From positions 35,062 to 99,061 of the forward strand of contig NZ_KB913037.1 of assembly GCF_000384295.1 (NCBI RefSeq): 64,000 nt of DNA, in the 5' to 3' direction. Below the pieces are notes generated by a model. It did no database searches. It was not told the DNA's origin and saw only the letters and a list, made by a program, of their open reading frames with translations. Below are positions 23,699-56,100 of the stretch, in pieces. Position numbers and translations under genes: made by a program. Origin of the DNA: Amycolatopsis balhimycina FH 1894 (GTDB lineage Bacteria > Actinomycetota > Actinomycetes > Mycobacteriales > Pseudonocardiaceae). The number at the start of each line of letters is the position of its first letter. Position 1 is the first letter of the stretch.

Positions 23699-24478
23699 TC
23701 AGGCCCGGACGGCGTGGGTGGCGGCGACCCGGGCCAGCTCGGCCCGCAAGCGCGCCAGCACGTCCGCCGAGTGCTCCACCAGGAAGAAGTGGCCGCCGCG
23801 GTAGACGTGCATGGCGAAGGCGCCGGTGGTGTGCTGCCCCCACATCCGGGCCTCTTCGGCCGTCACCTTGGGATCGGTGTCGCCGATGAAGACGGTGACC
23901 GGGCAGGGCACCAGCCGGTCCGGCGGGCAGCTGTAGGTTTCGATGGCGGTGAAGTCGCCCCGGATGGCGGGCAGCGCCATCCGGCGGATCTCCTCGTCGT
24001 CCAGCAACGCCGTGTCGGTGCCGCCGAGCTCCTGGACCTCGGCGATGATGCCGTCGTCGCCGAGCAGGTGCACGAACTCCTCGCGGACGGTCGCCGGGCC
24101 GCGGCGGCCGGACGCGACCAGCGACGCCGGTGCGCCGCCACCCGCTGCCGCCAGGCGGTGCGCCACCTCGAAGGCGAGGATCGCGCCCATGCTGTGTCCG
24201 AAGTAGACGGTCGGCATCGGCGGCAGGCCGCCCAGCACGGCGGTCAGCCGCGCGGCGTACTCGTCGACGGACCGGATGACCGGTTCCCGGCGCCGGTCCT
24301 GCCGTCCCGGGTACTGCAGCGAGATCACGTCCGCAGCGGGCGCCAGGGCGCGCGCCACCGGCTGGAAGAAGCTCGCCGCGCCACCCGCGTGCGGGAAGCA
24401 GACCAGCCGGGCCGTCGCGTCCGGCGTGCCGGCGAAGCGGCGGATCCAGAGTGCGGCTTCGGTTTCTGAGATGTCCAC
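23699..24478 (-). CDS. type II thioesterase (polyene cluster)
   Basis: 259 aa from GTG 24478. Motifs: C-F-P-H-A-G-G-A-A-S-F-F (about residues 33-44), the nucleophile elbow G-H-S-M-G (Ser about 101) and the catalytic His in G-G-H-F-F-L-V. It removes aberrant acyl groups from carrier domains. The gene is divergent from the C*-A-T NRPS-like gene across 175 bp. A putative -10 (TACCCT) lies only 6 nt before the GTG, so its mRNA may be leaderless, and a PimM-like operator sits just upstream. Amphotericin and nystatin clusters also contain such an enzyme (AmphE/NysE). Confidence 0.93.
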   Translation of the reverse strand: MDISETEAALWIRRFAGTPDATARLVCFPHAGGAASFFQPVARALAPAADVISLQYPGRQDRRREPVIRSVDEYAARLTAVLGGLPPMPTVYFGHSMGAILAFEVAHRLAAAGGGAPASLVASGRRGPATVREEFVHLLGDDGIIAEVQELGGTDTALLDDEEIRRMALPAIRGDFTAIETYSCPPDRLVPCPVTVFIGDTDPKVTAEEARMWGQHTTGAFAMHVYRGGHFFLVEHSADVLARLRAELARVAATHAVRA

Positions 24479-24484
24479 TTCGGA

Positions 24485-24490
24485 AGGGTA
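24485..24490 (-). promoter_or_regulatory. putative -10 box (TACCCT) of the thioesterase gene
   Basis: On the minus strand TACCCT fits the TAnnnT actinomycete -10 pattern and ends 6 nt before the GTG start. The operator-like site at 24503-24518 would cover the -35 position, the arrangement expected for an activator of PAS-LuxR type. Confidence 0.4.
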
Positions 24491-24502
24491 GGTCGCGGCT
24501 CG

Positions 24503-24518
24503 GGCGAGAAATCCCTAG
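24503..24518 (-). promoter_or_regulatory. candidate PAS-LuxR (PimM-type) operator 1
   Basis: On the minus strand: CTAGGGATTTCTCGCC. Against the PimM consensus as I recall it (CTVGGGAWWTCCCBAG) it matches 13 of 16 positions, with the left half perfect. It lies between the divergent thioesterase and C*-A-T genes. Confidence 0.55.
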
Positions 24519-24653
24519 ACAGCGGCGGTCCGGCCCCGCGCGTGGCTGCTTCCGGGACTTCTCCTAGAAGTGCGCCGATTTGTTGTGACCGGCTGATTCC
24601 GGGATGCAGACTTCGACCCGGAGTTGTCGACTGAAGCGGGACGGAGCACGGCG

Positions 24654-27629
24654 ATGACCGATCGTCTACCGGAAGACGCCGCCTTCACGCGGCTGGTGTG
24701 CCCGATCGAGCAGTGGTTCCTCGGCTTCCCGGCGAAGATGTCACCGGTCACGAACTTCTGTGTCGAAGGCGCCGGCCGGCTGGACACCGAGAGCCTGCGC
24801 CGCGCGGTGGCCGTCGCTTCCGAGGCGTGCCCGGGCGCCCGGCTCGTCCGCCGTGGTCGCCGCTGGGTCGACGGGGGTGCCGACCCGGCCGTCAAGGTGG
24901 TCTCCGGCGTCGCGGACCCCTGCGCCGCGCCCGAACTGCGCTCGCCGCTGCCCAACCGCTCCGGCGCGAACTGCGAGGTGCTGCTGCTCGACGGTCCCGA
25001 GCCGACCGTGGTGCTGCGGGCGAGCCACGTGGTGATGGACGGGCGCGGGCTGATCCTCTGGGCGCGAGACGTGTTCCGCGCCCTGCGCGGGGAGGAACCG
25101 GCCGGCGCGCGGTCGACCGGGACCGTGCTGGACCTCGACAACCCGTTCTACAGCCAGGCCGGCCAAGCCGAGGCGGCCACCAAGGTGCCGTCCTTGCTCG
25201 GGATCCCGCCGCGCGCGGACATCCGCCGGCAGCTGTGGCGGCGGCGGACGGTCGACGGGAACTTCCCGGCGTTGAGCGCCAAGCTGGCCGCCGCCGTGAC
25301 CGCGTTCTCCGGCCGGCCCACCGCGCCGATCCGGTTTCCGCTGGACCTGCGCCCGTTCCACCCCGAGATCCGGTCCACCGGCAACCTGTCGCTCGTCCTG
25401 TCCCTGGACGTGGCGGCCGTCGACTCGTGGGAAGAGATCTACCAGCGGCTGCTGGCCGCGCTGAGCGACCAGGACGGCCGGGTCTCGGCCCCCGACCCCA
25501 GCATCCTCAAGGCGCCCGTCCCGCTGCTGCGGTACTTCATCCGGCGCGCCGAGCGCTCGGCCCGCCGGGAGGACCGGTTCAGCGCCACGGCCAACGTGAA
25601 CAACCTCGGCCGGGTTCCGGCGGAGTGGTTCCACACCGGCACGTTCGAGGCCGCCGGCGCGTACATGGTGTCGCCGATGGAGCCGGCCACGCCGGTGTCC
25701 GTCGTGGCGACCGAGGGCGACGGCCGCACCGACCTCACGGTGGCCTGGTGGGACGGCCCCGGCATGTCCGAGCGGGTCGACGCCCTGCTCGACACCGTCG
25801 GCGAGGCGCTCGCTCCGGCCGTCCACCGCGAGCAGGGCCGGCTGACGTCCGCGGCGCTGCCGGATCCGGGCCCCGGAATCGTGGACCGGTTCCTGGAACA
25901 GGTCCGCCGCCGTCCGGACGCGATCGCGGTGAGCGCGTCGGACGGCGAGGTCACCTACGCCGAGCTGGACCGGCGGATGCGCGGTGTCGCGAAGTCCCTG
26001 CGGGAGCTGGGAGTCGGCCGCGAGGACGTGGTCGGGCTGCTCGCGGACAAGACCGTGGACGCCGTCGCCGGAGCGTGGGGCACCCTGATGGCCGGCGCCG
26101 CGTACCTGCCGATGGACCCACAGCACCCGGACGCCCGCATCCGGACCCTCCTGGCCGACGCGAAGGCCGCGGCCTGCCTGGTCACCCGGCCGCACGACCG
26201 GCGCGACCACCGCCCGGACGGCTGCGCCGGGCTCGTGCTCGACGACCTGCCGCGCGACGCCGACCTGGAGCCGGCCGCCCCGGCGCCCGGCGACCTCGCC
26301 TACGTCGTCTACACCTCGGGTTCGACCGGCCGGCCCAAGGGCGTCGAGGTCGAACACCGGAGCATCGCGGCGTACGCGACCTGCGCGACGAAGGAACACG
26401 GCATCGGCCCGGCCACCCGGCTGCCGCTGCTCTGCTCGCTGTCTTTCGACCTCGCGCAGCTCTCGCTGATCCTGCCCCTCACCGTCGGGGGCACGCTGCA
26501 GCTGCTGCGCGACGAGATCAGCCACCTCGGCCTGCAGGAGGTCCTCGACGCCGGGGCCACGACGCTCTCCCTCACGCCCTCGCACCTCGACCTCATCACC
26601 CGCCTGGAGCTGCGGCCGGGCGCGGTGCGGACCCTGCTGGTCATCGGCGAGCAGTTCACCCGCGGGGTGGCCCTGCGCGCCCGGCAGGTGTTCGGGCCGG
26701 ACTGCCTGATCACCAACATGTACGGACCGGCCGAGGCCACCATCGGCGTCGGGTACCACGACTTCGACGCCGACCGCGACGAGGGCGCGGCCGTGCCGAT
26801 CGGCGTGCCGTACGACGGCGTCACCTACCACGTGCTCGACGCCGGCCGGGGTTACGTCGCCCCCGGCGAGCCCGGCGAGCTGTACATCGGCGGCAGCCAG
26901 CTCGCCCGGGGCTACCGGGGCCGGCCCGACCTGACGCGCGAGCGGTTCGTCCGGCTGGCCGACGGCGGCCGGGTCTACCGCACGGGCGACATCGTGCGCC
27001 GGCTGCCCGGCGGCGGCCTGGAGTTCTGCGGGCGGATCGACGACCAGATCAAGGTGCTCGGCCACCGCATCGAGCCCGCCGAGATCGCGCAGACCATGGA
27101 GACGCACCCGGCCGTGTCCGGCGCCGTGGTCGTCGCGCGCTCCCGGCCGGGCCACCGCGACAAGACGTTGTGCGGGTACGTCACCGCCGCCGACGGGCCG
27201 ATCGACATCGGCGAGCTGACCGGCTACCTGGCCGAACAGCTGCCCGGCTACCTGGTGCCGGCCACGATCGTGCCGGTCGCGGAGTTCCCGCGCTCGATGA
27301 ACGGCAAGATCGCGACCGCGTCGCTGCCGGACCCGTTCGGGGACGCGAAGCCGGTGGCCGGCGGGGCGCTCGAAGGCATGGAGGACACGGTGGCGCGGAT
27401 CTGGTCGCAGGTGCTCGGCGTCGAGGCCGACCGGTTGCACGGCGCCAGTGATTTCCACCGGCTCGGCGGCGACTCGCTGTCGCTGATCACCATGGTCGCG
27501 CAGGTCGCCCGGCACGCCACGGGTCCGGACGGTGAGCGCGCGTTCGTCAGCCGGCTGCCCGAGATCATCCGCCGGACGACCGTCGAGCACGTGGCCGAAC
27601 TGGCTGTGCAGGCTCGGGCGGGGCAGTGA
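24654..27629 (+). CDS. NRPS-like protein: C-type acyltransferase - adenylation - PCP
   Basis: 991 aa from ATG 24654 (GGAG 8 nt upstream). Residues 1-390 form a condensation-superfamily domain with the catalytic motif S-H-V-V-M-D-G (HxxxDG, about 126) and a later S-T-G-N-L-S-L. The adenylation domain covers about 410-900: A3 Y-T-S-G-S-T-G-R-P-K-G (about 553), A4 S-F-D-L-A-Q-L-S-L, A5 N-M-Y-G-P-A-E-A-T, Y-R-T-G-D and M-N-G-K. A PCP with L-G-G-D-S-L-S (Ser about 940) ends it; no thioesterase or reductase. The pocket aligned by eye (D-L-L-S-L-I-M-I-G) matches no code I know. It probably activates an amino or hydroxy acid and transfers it to an acceptor, perhaps the polyketide, its sugar or a starter carrier. 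A stand-alone paralogue of its first domain follows 1 nt after its stop codon. Confidence 0.85.
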   Translation: MTDRLPEDAAFTRLVCPIEQWFLGFPAKMSPVTNFCVEGAGRLDTESLRRAVAVASEACPGARLVRRGRRWVDGGADPAVKVVSGVADPCAAPELRSPLPNRSGANCEVLLLDGPEPTVVLRASHVVMDGRGLILWARDVFRALRGEEPAGARSTGTVLDLDNPFYSQAGQAEAATKVPSLLGIPPRADIRRQLWRRRTVDGNFPALSAKLAAAVTAFSGRPTAPIRFPLDLRPFHPEIRSTGNLSLVLSLDVAAVDSWEEIYQRLLAALSDQDGRVSAPDPSILKAPVPLLRYFIRRAERSARREDRFSATANVNNLGRVPAEWFHTGTFEAAGAYMVSPMEPATPVSVVATEGDGRTDLTVAWWDGPGMSERVDALLDTVGEALAPAVHREQGRLTSAALPDPGPGIVDRFLEQVRRRPDAIAVSASDGEVTYAELDRRMRGVAKSLRELGVGREDVVGLLADKTVDAVAGAWGTLMAGAAYLPMDPQHPDARIRTLLADAKAAACLVTRPHDRRDHRPDGCAGLVLDDLPRDADLEPAAPAPGDLAYVVYTSGSTGRPKGVEVEHRSIAAYATCATKEHGIGPATRLPLLCSLSFDLAQLSLILPLTVGGTLQLLRDEISHLGLQEVLDAGATTLSLTPSHLDLITRLELRPGAVRTLLVIGEQFTRGVALRARQVFGPDCLITNMYGPAEATIGVGYHDFDADRDEGAAVPIGVPYDGVTYHVLDAGRGYVAPGEPGELYIGGSQLARGYRGRPDLTRERFVRLADGGRVYRTGDIVRRLPGGGLEFCGRIDDQIKVLGHRIEPAEIAQTMETHPAVSGAVVVARSRPGHRDKTLCGYVTAADGPIDIGELTGYLAEQLPGYLVPATIVPVAEFPRSMNGKIATASLPDPFGDAKPVAGGALEGMEDTVARIWSQVLGVEADRLHGASDFHRLGGDSLSLITMVAQVARHATGPDGERAFVSRLPEIIRRTTVEHVAELAVQARAGQ

Positions 27630-27630
27630 A

Positions 27631-28815
27631 ATGGGCATCGGAACAGGTACTGACATGAGAACTGACAACGGTTTCAGCCGCCCGATCGACCCGATCGAGT
27701 GGTGGTTCCTGGGCTTTCCGCGCAAGGTGTCGGCGGCGTTGAACCTGTGCGTCGAGGGCACCGGCCACATCGGCCCGGGAGAGCTGCGCCGCGCGGTGGC
27801 GGTCGCGTCCCGGGCCTGCCCGGGCGCCCGGCTCGTCCGCCGCGGCCGCACGTGGGTGGACAGCGGCGTCGCGCCGGCGGTGACGGTGACGCACGGGCTC
27901 CCGGCCGACGCGCCCGAGCTGCGCACTTCGCTGCCCGGGCGAGCGGGCCGCACGTGCGAGGTGGTGCTGTTCGCGGGGCCGCAGCCGACGGTGGTGTTCC
28001 GGGCCGGGCACGCCGTGATGGACGCACGCGGGTTGCTGTGGTGGGCCCGTGACGTGTTCCGGGTTCTGCGCGGTGAAGAACCGGCCGGCGCCCCGTCGCC
28101 CGCCACCTTCGAAGACCTCGACGATCCGCTCCACCGGCAGGCCGGCGAAGCCGGATCCGATACCGGGATGCCCGCCCTGCTCGGGATTCCGCCGGGAGCG
28201 GACCTGCGCCGCCAACTCTGGCGGCGGTGCACGATCGAGGGCACGGTCCCGGCGCTCGAGGCGCGGCTGGCCGCGGCGCTGGTGGAGCTGTCCGGCCACC
28301 CCGTGGCCCCGGTCGGCTTCGTCGTCGACGTGCGCCCCGGCCACCCGGAGATCCGGTCGACGGGCAACCTCTCGCTGGCTGTCTCCCTGGACCTGCGGGC
28401 CGGTGACTCCTGGCCGGAGGTGGACCGGCAGCTGGCCGACGCGCTCGCGGACCGGACCTGCCGGGTCGACGCGCCGGGCGCGGAGATCCTCAAAGCACCG
28501 CTGCCGCTGCTCCGGCACATCGTCCGGCGGGTCGACCGCAGCGCGCGGCGGGACGATCGGCACAGCCTGCTGGCCGAGGTGTACCACCTGGGCCCGGTGC
28601 GGCCCGGGTGGTTCCACACGGACGGTTTCACCGCGGCCGCCGGGTATGTGCTGTGCCCGATGGAGCCCGGCGCCGCCTTGTCCGTCGTCGCCACCGAGGG
28701 CGACGGCCGGACCGACCTGACCCTGTCCTGGTGGGACGGTCCCGGGATGGCCGAGCGGGTGGACGCCCTGCTCGACCGGCTCGGCGCGGCCCTGGTGCCG
28801 CAGGAAACCGGCTGA
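27631..28815 (+). CDS. stand-alone condensation-superfamily acyltransferase, paralogue of the preceding C domain
   Basis: 394 aa from ATG 27631 (ATG 27655 also possible). The whole protein aligns with residues 1-390 of the preceding NRPS-like protein: P-I-E-W-W-F-L-G-F-P-R-K-V-S against P-I-E-Q-W-F-L-G-F-P-A-K-M-S, A-C-P-G-A-R-L-V-R-R-G-R, R-S-T-G-N-L-S-L, and T-E-G-D-G-R-T-D-L-T near the end. The active motif reads G-H-A-V-M-D-A: His and Asp are kept but the usual Gly after Asp is Ala. It therefore arose by tandem duplication and is probably still an acyltransferase or a second condensation step using the same carrier. It starts 1 nt after the preceding stop, so the two are one operon. Confidence 0.8.
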   Translation: MGIGTGTDMRTDNGFSRPIDPIEWWFLGFPRKVSAALNLCVEGTGHIGPGELRRAVAVASRACPGARLVRRGRTWVDSGVAPAVTVTHGLPADAPELRTSLPGRAGRTCEVVLFAGPQPTVVFRAGHAVMDARGLLWWARDVFRVLRGEEPAGAPSPATFEDLDDPLHRQAGEAGSDTGMPALLGIPPGADLRRQLWRRCTIEGTVPALEARLAAALVELSGHPVAPVGFVVDVRPGHPEIRSTGNLSLAVSLDLRAGDSWPEVDRQLADALADRTCRVDAPGAEILKAPLPLLRHIVRRVDRSARRDDRHSLLAEVYHLGPVRPGWFHTDGFTAAAGYVLCPMEPGAALSVVATEGDGRTDLTLSWWDGPGMAERVDALLDRLGAALVPQETG

Positions 28816-28869
28816 CAGTCCGCGGAACCGTTGACCCGCACCGCCGATCGAGGGATCGGCCTGGCAACT

Positions 28870-28885
28870 CTCGGAAATTCCCCAG
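28870..28885 (+). promoter_or_regulatory. candidate PAS-LuxR (PimM-type) operator 2
   Basis: CTCGGAAATTCCCCAG matches 15 of 16 positions of the recalled PimM consensus CTVGGGAWWTCCCBAG. It is in the 180-bp gap before the GDP-mannose dehydratase gene, 110 bp from its ATG. Confidence 0.65.
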
Positions 28886-28995
28886 TACCGCTTCGAGTTC
28901 GATTGACACCTGGTTCGACCGGCTGCGACGGTCGGACCGGAGCATGAGATCCGAAGCCCGCTGTCCGGCTCGTCGCGAAGAAAGGGGTGCGGCGC

Positions 28996-30030
28996 ATGAC
29001 CAAGCGCGCACTGATCACCGGGATAACCGGGCAGGATGGCTCCTACTTGGCCGAACACCTGCTCGAGCAGGGATACCAGGTGTGGGGGCTCATCCGGGGC
29101 CAGGCGAACCCCCGGAAGTCGAGGGTGAGCAGGCTGCTGGGTGACGTGACCTTTGTGGACGGTGACCTGATGGACCAGGCCAGCCTGGTCTCCGCCGTGG
29201 ACGCGGCGCAGCCGCACGAGGTCTACAACCTCGGTGCGATCTCGTTCGTGCCGATGTCCTGGCAGCAGTCGGAACTCGTCACCGAGGTCAACGGCATGGG
29301 CGTGCTGCGCATGCTGGAGGCCATCCGGGTGGTCAGCGGGCTGAGCGGCTCCCGCACGCCGACCGTGGACAACCAGATCCGGTTCTACCAGGCGTCCTCC
29401 TCCGAGATGTTCGGCAAGGTGGCCGAGACCCCGCAGCGCGAGACGACCACGTTCCACCCGCGCAGCCCGTACGGCGTGGCCAAGGCCTACGGGCACTTCA
29501 TCACCCGGAACTACCGGGAGTCCTTCGGGATGTACGGGGTTTCCGGGATGCTGTTCAACCACGAGTCACCCCGGCGCGGCGCGGAGTTCGTGACCCGCAA
29601 GATCACCCTGGCGGTGGCCCAGATCAAGCTCGGCCTCCAGGACAAGCTGCGCCTCGGCAACCTGGACGCGGTACGCGACTGGGGGTACGCCGGTGACTAC
29701 GTGCGCGCCATGCACCTCATGCTGCAGCAGCCCACTGCGGGCGACTACGTGGTCGGCACCGGCAAGATGCACTCGGTCCGGGACGCGGTGCGGATCGCTT
29801 TCGAGTGCGTCGGCCTGGATTGGCGCGACCACGTCGTGATCGACCCGGCGCTGGTGCGGCCGGCGGAGGTGGAGACGCTGTGCGCGGACAACACCCGCGC
29901 CCGCACCGAACTCGGCTGGGAGCCCGAAGTGGACTTCACCCGGCTGATGCAGATGATGGTGGAGTCGGACCTGCGGCAGGCCGAGCGGGAGCGCGAGTTC
30001 GGCGATCTCCTGGTGTCGGCGGGCTGGTAG
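28996..30030 (+). CDS. GDP-mannose 4,6-dehydratase (NysDIII/AmphDIII type)
   Basis: 344 aa. Extended SDR: NAD(P)-binding G-I-T-G-Q-D-G (residues 8-14), substrate region Y-N-L-G-A-I-S-F-V, catalytic A-S-S-S-E-M-F-G and Y-G-V-A-K (YxxxK), then N-H-E-S-P-R-R-G, all typical of GDP-mannose 4,6-dehydratases. It makes GDP-4-keto-6-deoxymannose, the first committed intermediate of mycosamine (and of 6-deoxymannose-type sugars). The length and its position directly before a giant PKS gene match nysDIII/amphDIII in the polyene clusters as I recall them. No aminotransferase (DII) or glycosyltransferase (DI) is in this window, so the final sugar is not shown. AAAGGGG lies upstream of the ATG, and a strong terminator follows. 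Confidence 0.93.
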   Translation: MTKRALITGITGQDGSYLAEHLLEQGYQVWGLIRGQANPRKSRVSRLLGDVTFVDGDLMDQASLVSAVDAAQPHEVYNLGAISFVPMSWQQSELVTEVNGMGVLRMLEAIRVVSGLSGSRTPTVDNQIRFYQASSSEMFGKVAETPQRETTTFHPRSPYGVAKAYGHFITRNYRESFGMYGVSGMLFNHESPRRGAEFVTRKITLAVAQIKLGLQDKLRLGNLDAVRDWGYAGDYVRAMHLMLQQPTAGDYVVGTGKMHSVRDAVRIAFECVGLDWRDHVVIDPALVRPAEVETLCADNTRARTELGWEPEVDFTRLMQMMVESDLRQAEREREFGDLLVSAGW

Positions 30031-30051
30031 CCCTCCCGCCGGTTTTCCGTT

Positions 30052-30085
30052 GAAAAGCACGAACCCCGCGGGGTTCGTGCTTTTC
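30052..30085 (+). terminator. strong intrinsic terminator after the dehydratase gene
   Basis: Perfect 16-bp arms (gaaaagcacgaacccc / ggggttcgtgcttttc) around a 2-nt centre, ending in a TTTTC run followed by GCTTTT. It isolates the dehydratase transcript from the PKS transcript, so the PKS needs its own promoter. Confidence 0.9.
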
Positions 30086-30112
30086 GCTTTTCCGGCATTG
30101 TCCTGGCACTAC

Positions 30113-30128
30113 TAGGGATTTACCGATC
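30113..30128 (+). promoter_or_regulatory. candidate PAS-LuxR (PimM-type) operator 3
   Basis: CTAGGGATTTACCGAT matches 14 of 16 positions of the recalled consensus. It sits between the terminator and the ATG of the giant PKS gene; GAGACT about 14 nt downstream may serve as the -10. Confidence 0.62.
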
Positions 30129-30185
30129 CACCGGCGAGTGAGACTCGTCCCATGGCGTTCGCCGCGACGGATGGGTTGAGCTGAC

Positions 30186-53162
<22,977 letters not shown>

Positions 53163-53173
53163 AGGAGATCACC

Positions 53174-56100
53174 ATGGCGGCATCCGGCGACAAGGTCGTC
53201 GAAGCACTGCGCGCGGCGATGAAGGAGACCGACCGGCTGCGCCGGCAGAACCGGCAGCTGCAGGCGGCAGCCAGGGAGCCCATCGCCATCGTGGGCATGG
53301 CCTGCCGCTACCCCGGTGGGGTGCGCTCGCCGGAGGACCTGTGGCGGCTGGTCGCCGAGGGCGTCGACGCCGTCGGCGAGATGCCGGCGGACCGCGGCTG
53401 GGACCTGGACGCGCTGTACCACGGTGGCCCCGACGGCACCGGCGAGAGCGTCACCCGCCAGGGCGGGTTCCTGGAGAACGTGGCGGACTTCGACCCCGGG
53501 TTCTTCCGCATCTCGCCCAATGAGGCGATGGTGATGGACCCGCAGCAGCGGCTGATGCTCACCGTCGCCTGGGAGGCCGTGGAACGAGCCGGCATCGACC
53601 CGCTTTCGCTGCGCGGCAGCGACACCGGCGTGTTCGTGGGCGGCGGCAGCGGCGACTACCGGATGCCCCACGGGCACGTGGACTGGCAGACCGCGCAGTC
53701 GGCCAGCCTGCTCTCCGGCCGGCTGGCCTACACCTTCGGCCTGCAGGGCCCGACCATGTCCGTGGACACCGGGTGCTCGTCCTCGCTGGTCTCGCTGCAC
53801 TTGGCGGTGCAGGCGCTGCGCGCCGGCGAGTGCTCGATCGCGCTGGCCGGTGGCGTCATGGTGATGTCCACCCCGGCCGGGTTCACCGAATTCTCGGCGC
53901 AGGGCGCCCTGTCCCCGGACGGCCGCTGCAAGGCGTTCTCCGACAGCGCCGACGGCACCGGCTGGGCCGAGGGCGCGGGGATACTGCTGGTCGAACGGCT
54001 GTCCGACGCGCAGCGGCTCGGGCACCCGGTGCTGGCCGTGGTGCGCGGCTTGGCCGTCAACCAGGACGGCACCTCGAACGGCTTGACCGCGCCCAGCGGC
54101 GGCGCCCAGCAGAAGGTGATCCGCGCGGCGCTGGCCGCCGCCGGGCTCGGCCCGGACGGGATCGACGTCCTGGAGGCCCATGGCACCGGCACCAAGCTGG
54201 GTGACCCGATCGAGGCCCGTTCCCTGCTGGCCACCTACGGCCGGACCGAGCGGGACCACCCGCTGCTGCTCGGGTCGGTCAAGTCCAACATCGGGCACAC
54301 CCAGGCCGCCTCCGGCGTCGCCGGCGTGATCAAGATGGTGCTCGCGCTGCGCCACGGCGTGGTCGCGCGCACGCTGCACGTGACCGAGCCGTCGTCGCAC
54401 GTGGACTGGTCCTCCGGGGCGCTGCAGCTGCTCACCGAACCGGCCGGGTGGCCGTCGGTGGACCGGCCGCGCCGGGCCGCGGTGTCGTCGTTCGGGGCCA
54501 GCGGCACGAACGCGCACGTGATCCTGGAGGAGGCGCCGGCCGAGCCGGTGGTGGCCGAGCCCCCGCCGGTCGAGTGCGGTGTGGTGCCGTGGGTGGTGTC
54601 GGCCAAGACCGGCGAGGCCCTGGCCGAGCAGGTGGCCCGGATCCGCGAGTGCGCCGGTTCTCCCGTGGACGTCGGGTTCTCGCTGGCGACCACGCGGTCG
54701 GTCTTCGAGCATCGGGCGGTGTTGCTCGCCGGTGCCGGGGGAAGCGAGGTGGTGGCTTCCGGCGAGGCCACCGACGCCGTGGTGGGCCTGGTGTTCTCGG
54801 GCCAGGGTGCGCAGCGCGCCGGGATGGGCCGGGAGCTGGCGGCCCGGTTCCCGGTGTTCGCCCGAGCCCTGGACGAGGTGCTGGCCGAGCTCGCCGTCGA
54901 CGGGCTGCGCGAGGTCATGGGGTCCGGGGAGGACCTCGAGCAGACCCGGTTCACGCAGCCCGCGTTGTTCGCGGTCGAGGTGGCGTTGTTCCGGCTCTTC
55001 GAGTCGTGGGGTGTCAAGCCGGCCTGCCTGGCCGGGCATTCCGTGGGGGAGATCGCGGCGGCGTACGTGGCCGGGGTGTTCTCGCTGGCGGACGCGTGTG
55101 CGCTGGTGGCGGCCCGTGGCCGGCTGATGCAGGCGTTGCCCGCCGGCGGGGCGATGGTGGCGGTGGGTGCGGCCGAGGACGTGGTGGCGCCGTTGCTGGC
55201 CGGTCGTGCGGACGAGGTGGCGATCGCGGCGGTGAACGGGCCGGCTTCGGTCGTGTTGGCGGGCGTCGAGCCGGTGGTGCTGGAGATCGCGGAGGTGTTG
55301 CGGGAGAACGGAAACCGGGTCAAGCGGCTGCCGGTGTCGCACGCGTTCCATTCGCCGTTGATGGAGCCGGTGCTGGCGGAGTTCCGGTCGGTGCTGGCGG
55401 GGTGTGGAGTCGCCCGAGCCGCGGATTCCCGTCTGGTGTCCAACCGTGACCGGTGCGCTGGTGACGGCTGGAGGTGTGCGACCCCGGAGTACTGGGGTGC
55501 GGCACGTGCGTGAGCGGTGCGGTTCGCCGACGGGGTGGCCGCGATGCGGGACGCCGGTGTGTCCGTGTTCGTCGAACTGGGGCCGGGAACGGGCCTGCGC
55601 GTCGATGGTCCACGAGATCGTCGTCGACGACCCCGACGGTTGGCGGTGATCCCGGCGTTGCGGGAGAACACCGGAGGAACGTTCGGTCGTCGCGGCGCTG
55701 GGGGCGCCTTCGTGGCCGGGGTGGAGATCGGCTGGCCTGCGTTCTTCGCGCCGGGCTGGGTGGCCGCCGGATCGACCTGCCGACGTATCCGTTCCAGGAG
55801 ACGCGGTTCTGCCCGAAGACCACCACCCGGGCCGGCAAGGTGGCCGACTGGGGCCTCGTGGCCCGCCGGGCACCCCGCTGCTCGGCGCGGCCGTGCCGCT
55901 GGCCGACGACCAGGGCGCGGTGCTGACCGGCCGGCTCTCCGTGGCCACCCACCCCTGGATCGGCGACCACGTCCTCGGCGACGCCGTGGTGTTCCCGGGC
56001 ACCGGCTTCCTGGAACTGGCCGTCCCGCGCGGCCGACCAGGTCGGCTGCCGGCAAGTGCAGGAGCTCACCTTGGCCGTCCCGATGGTGCTCGGGGCGGGG

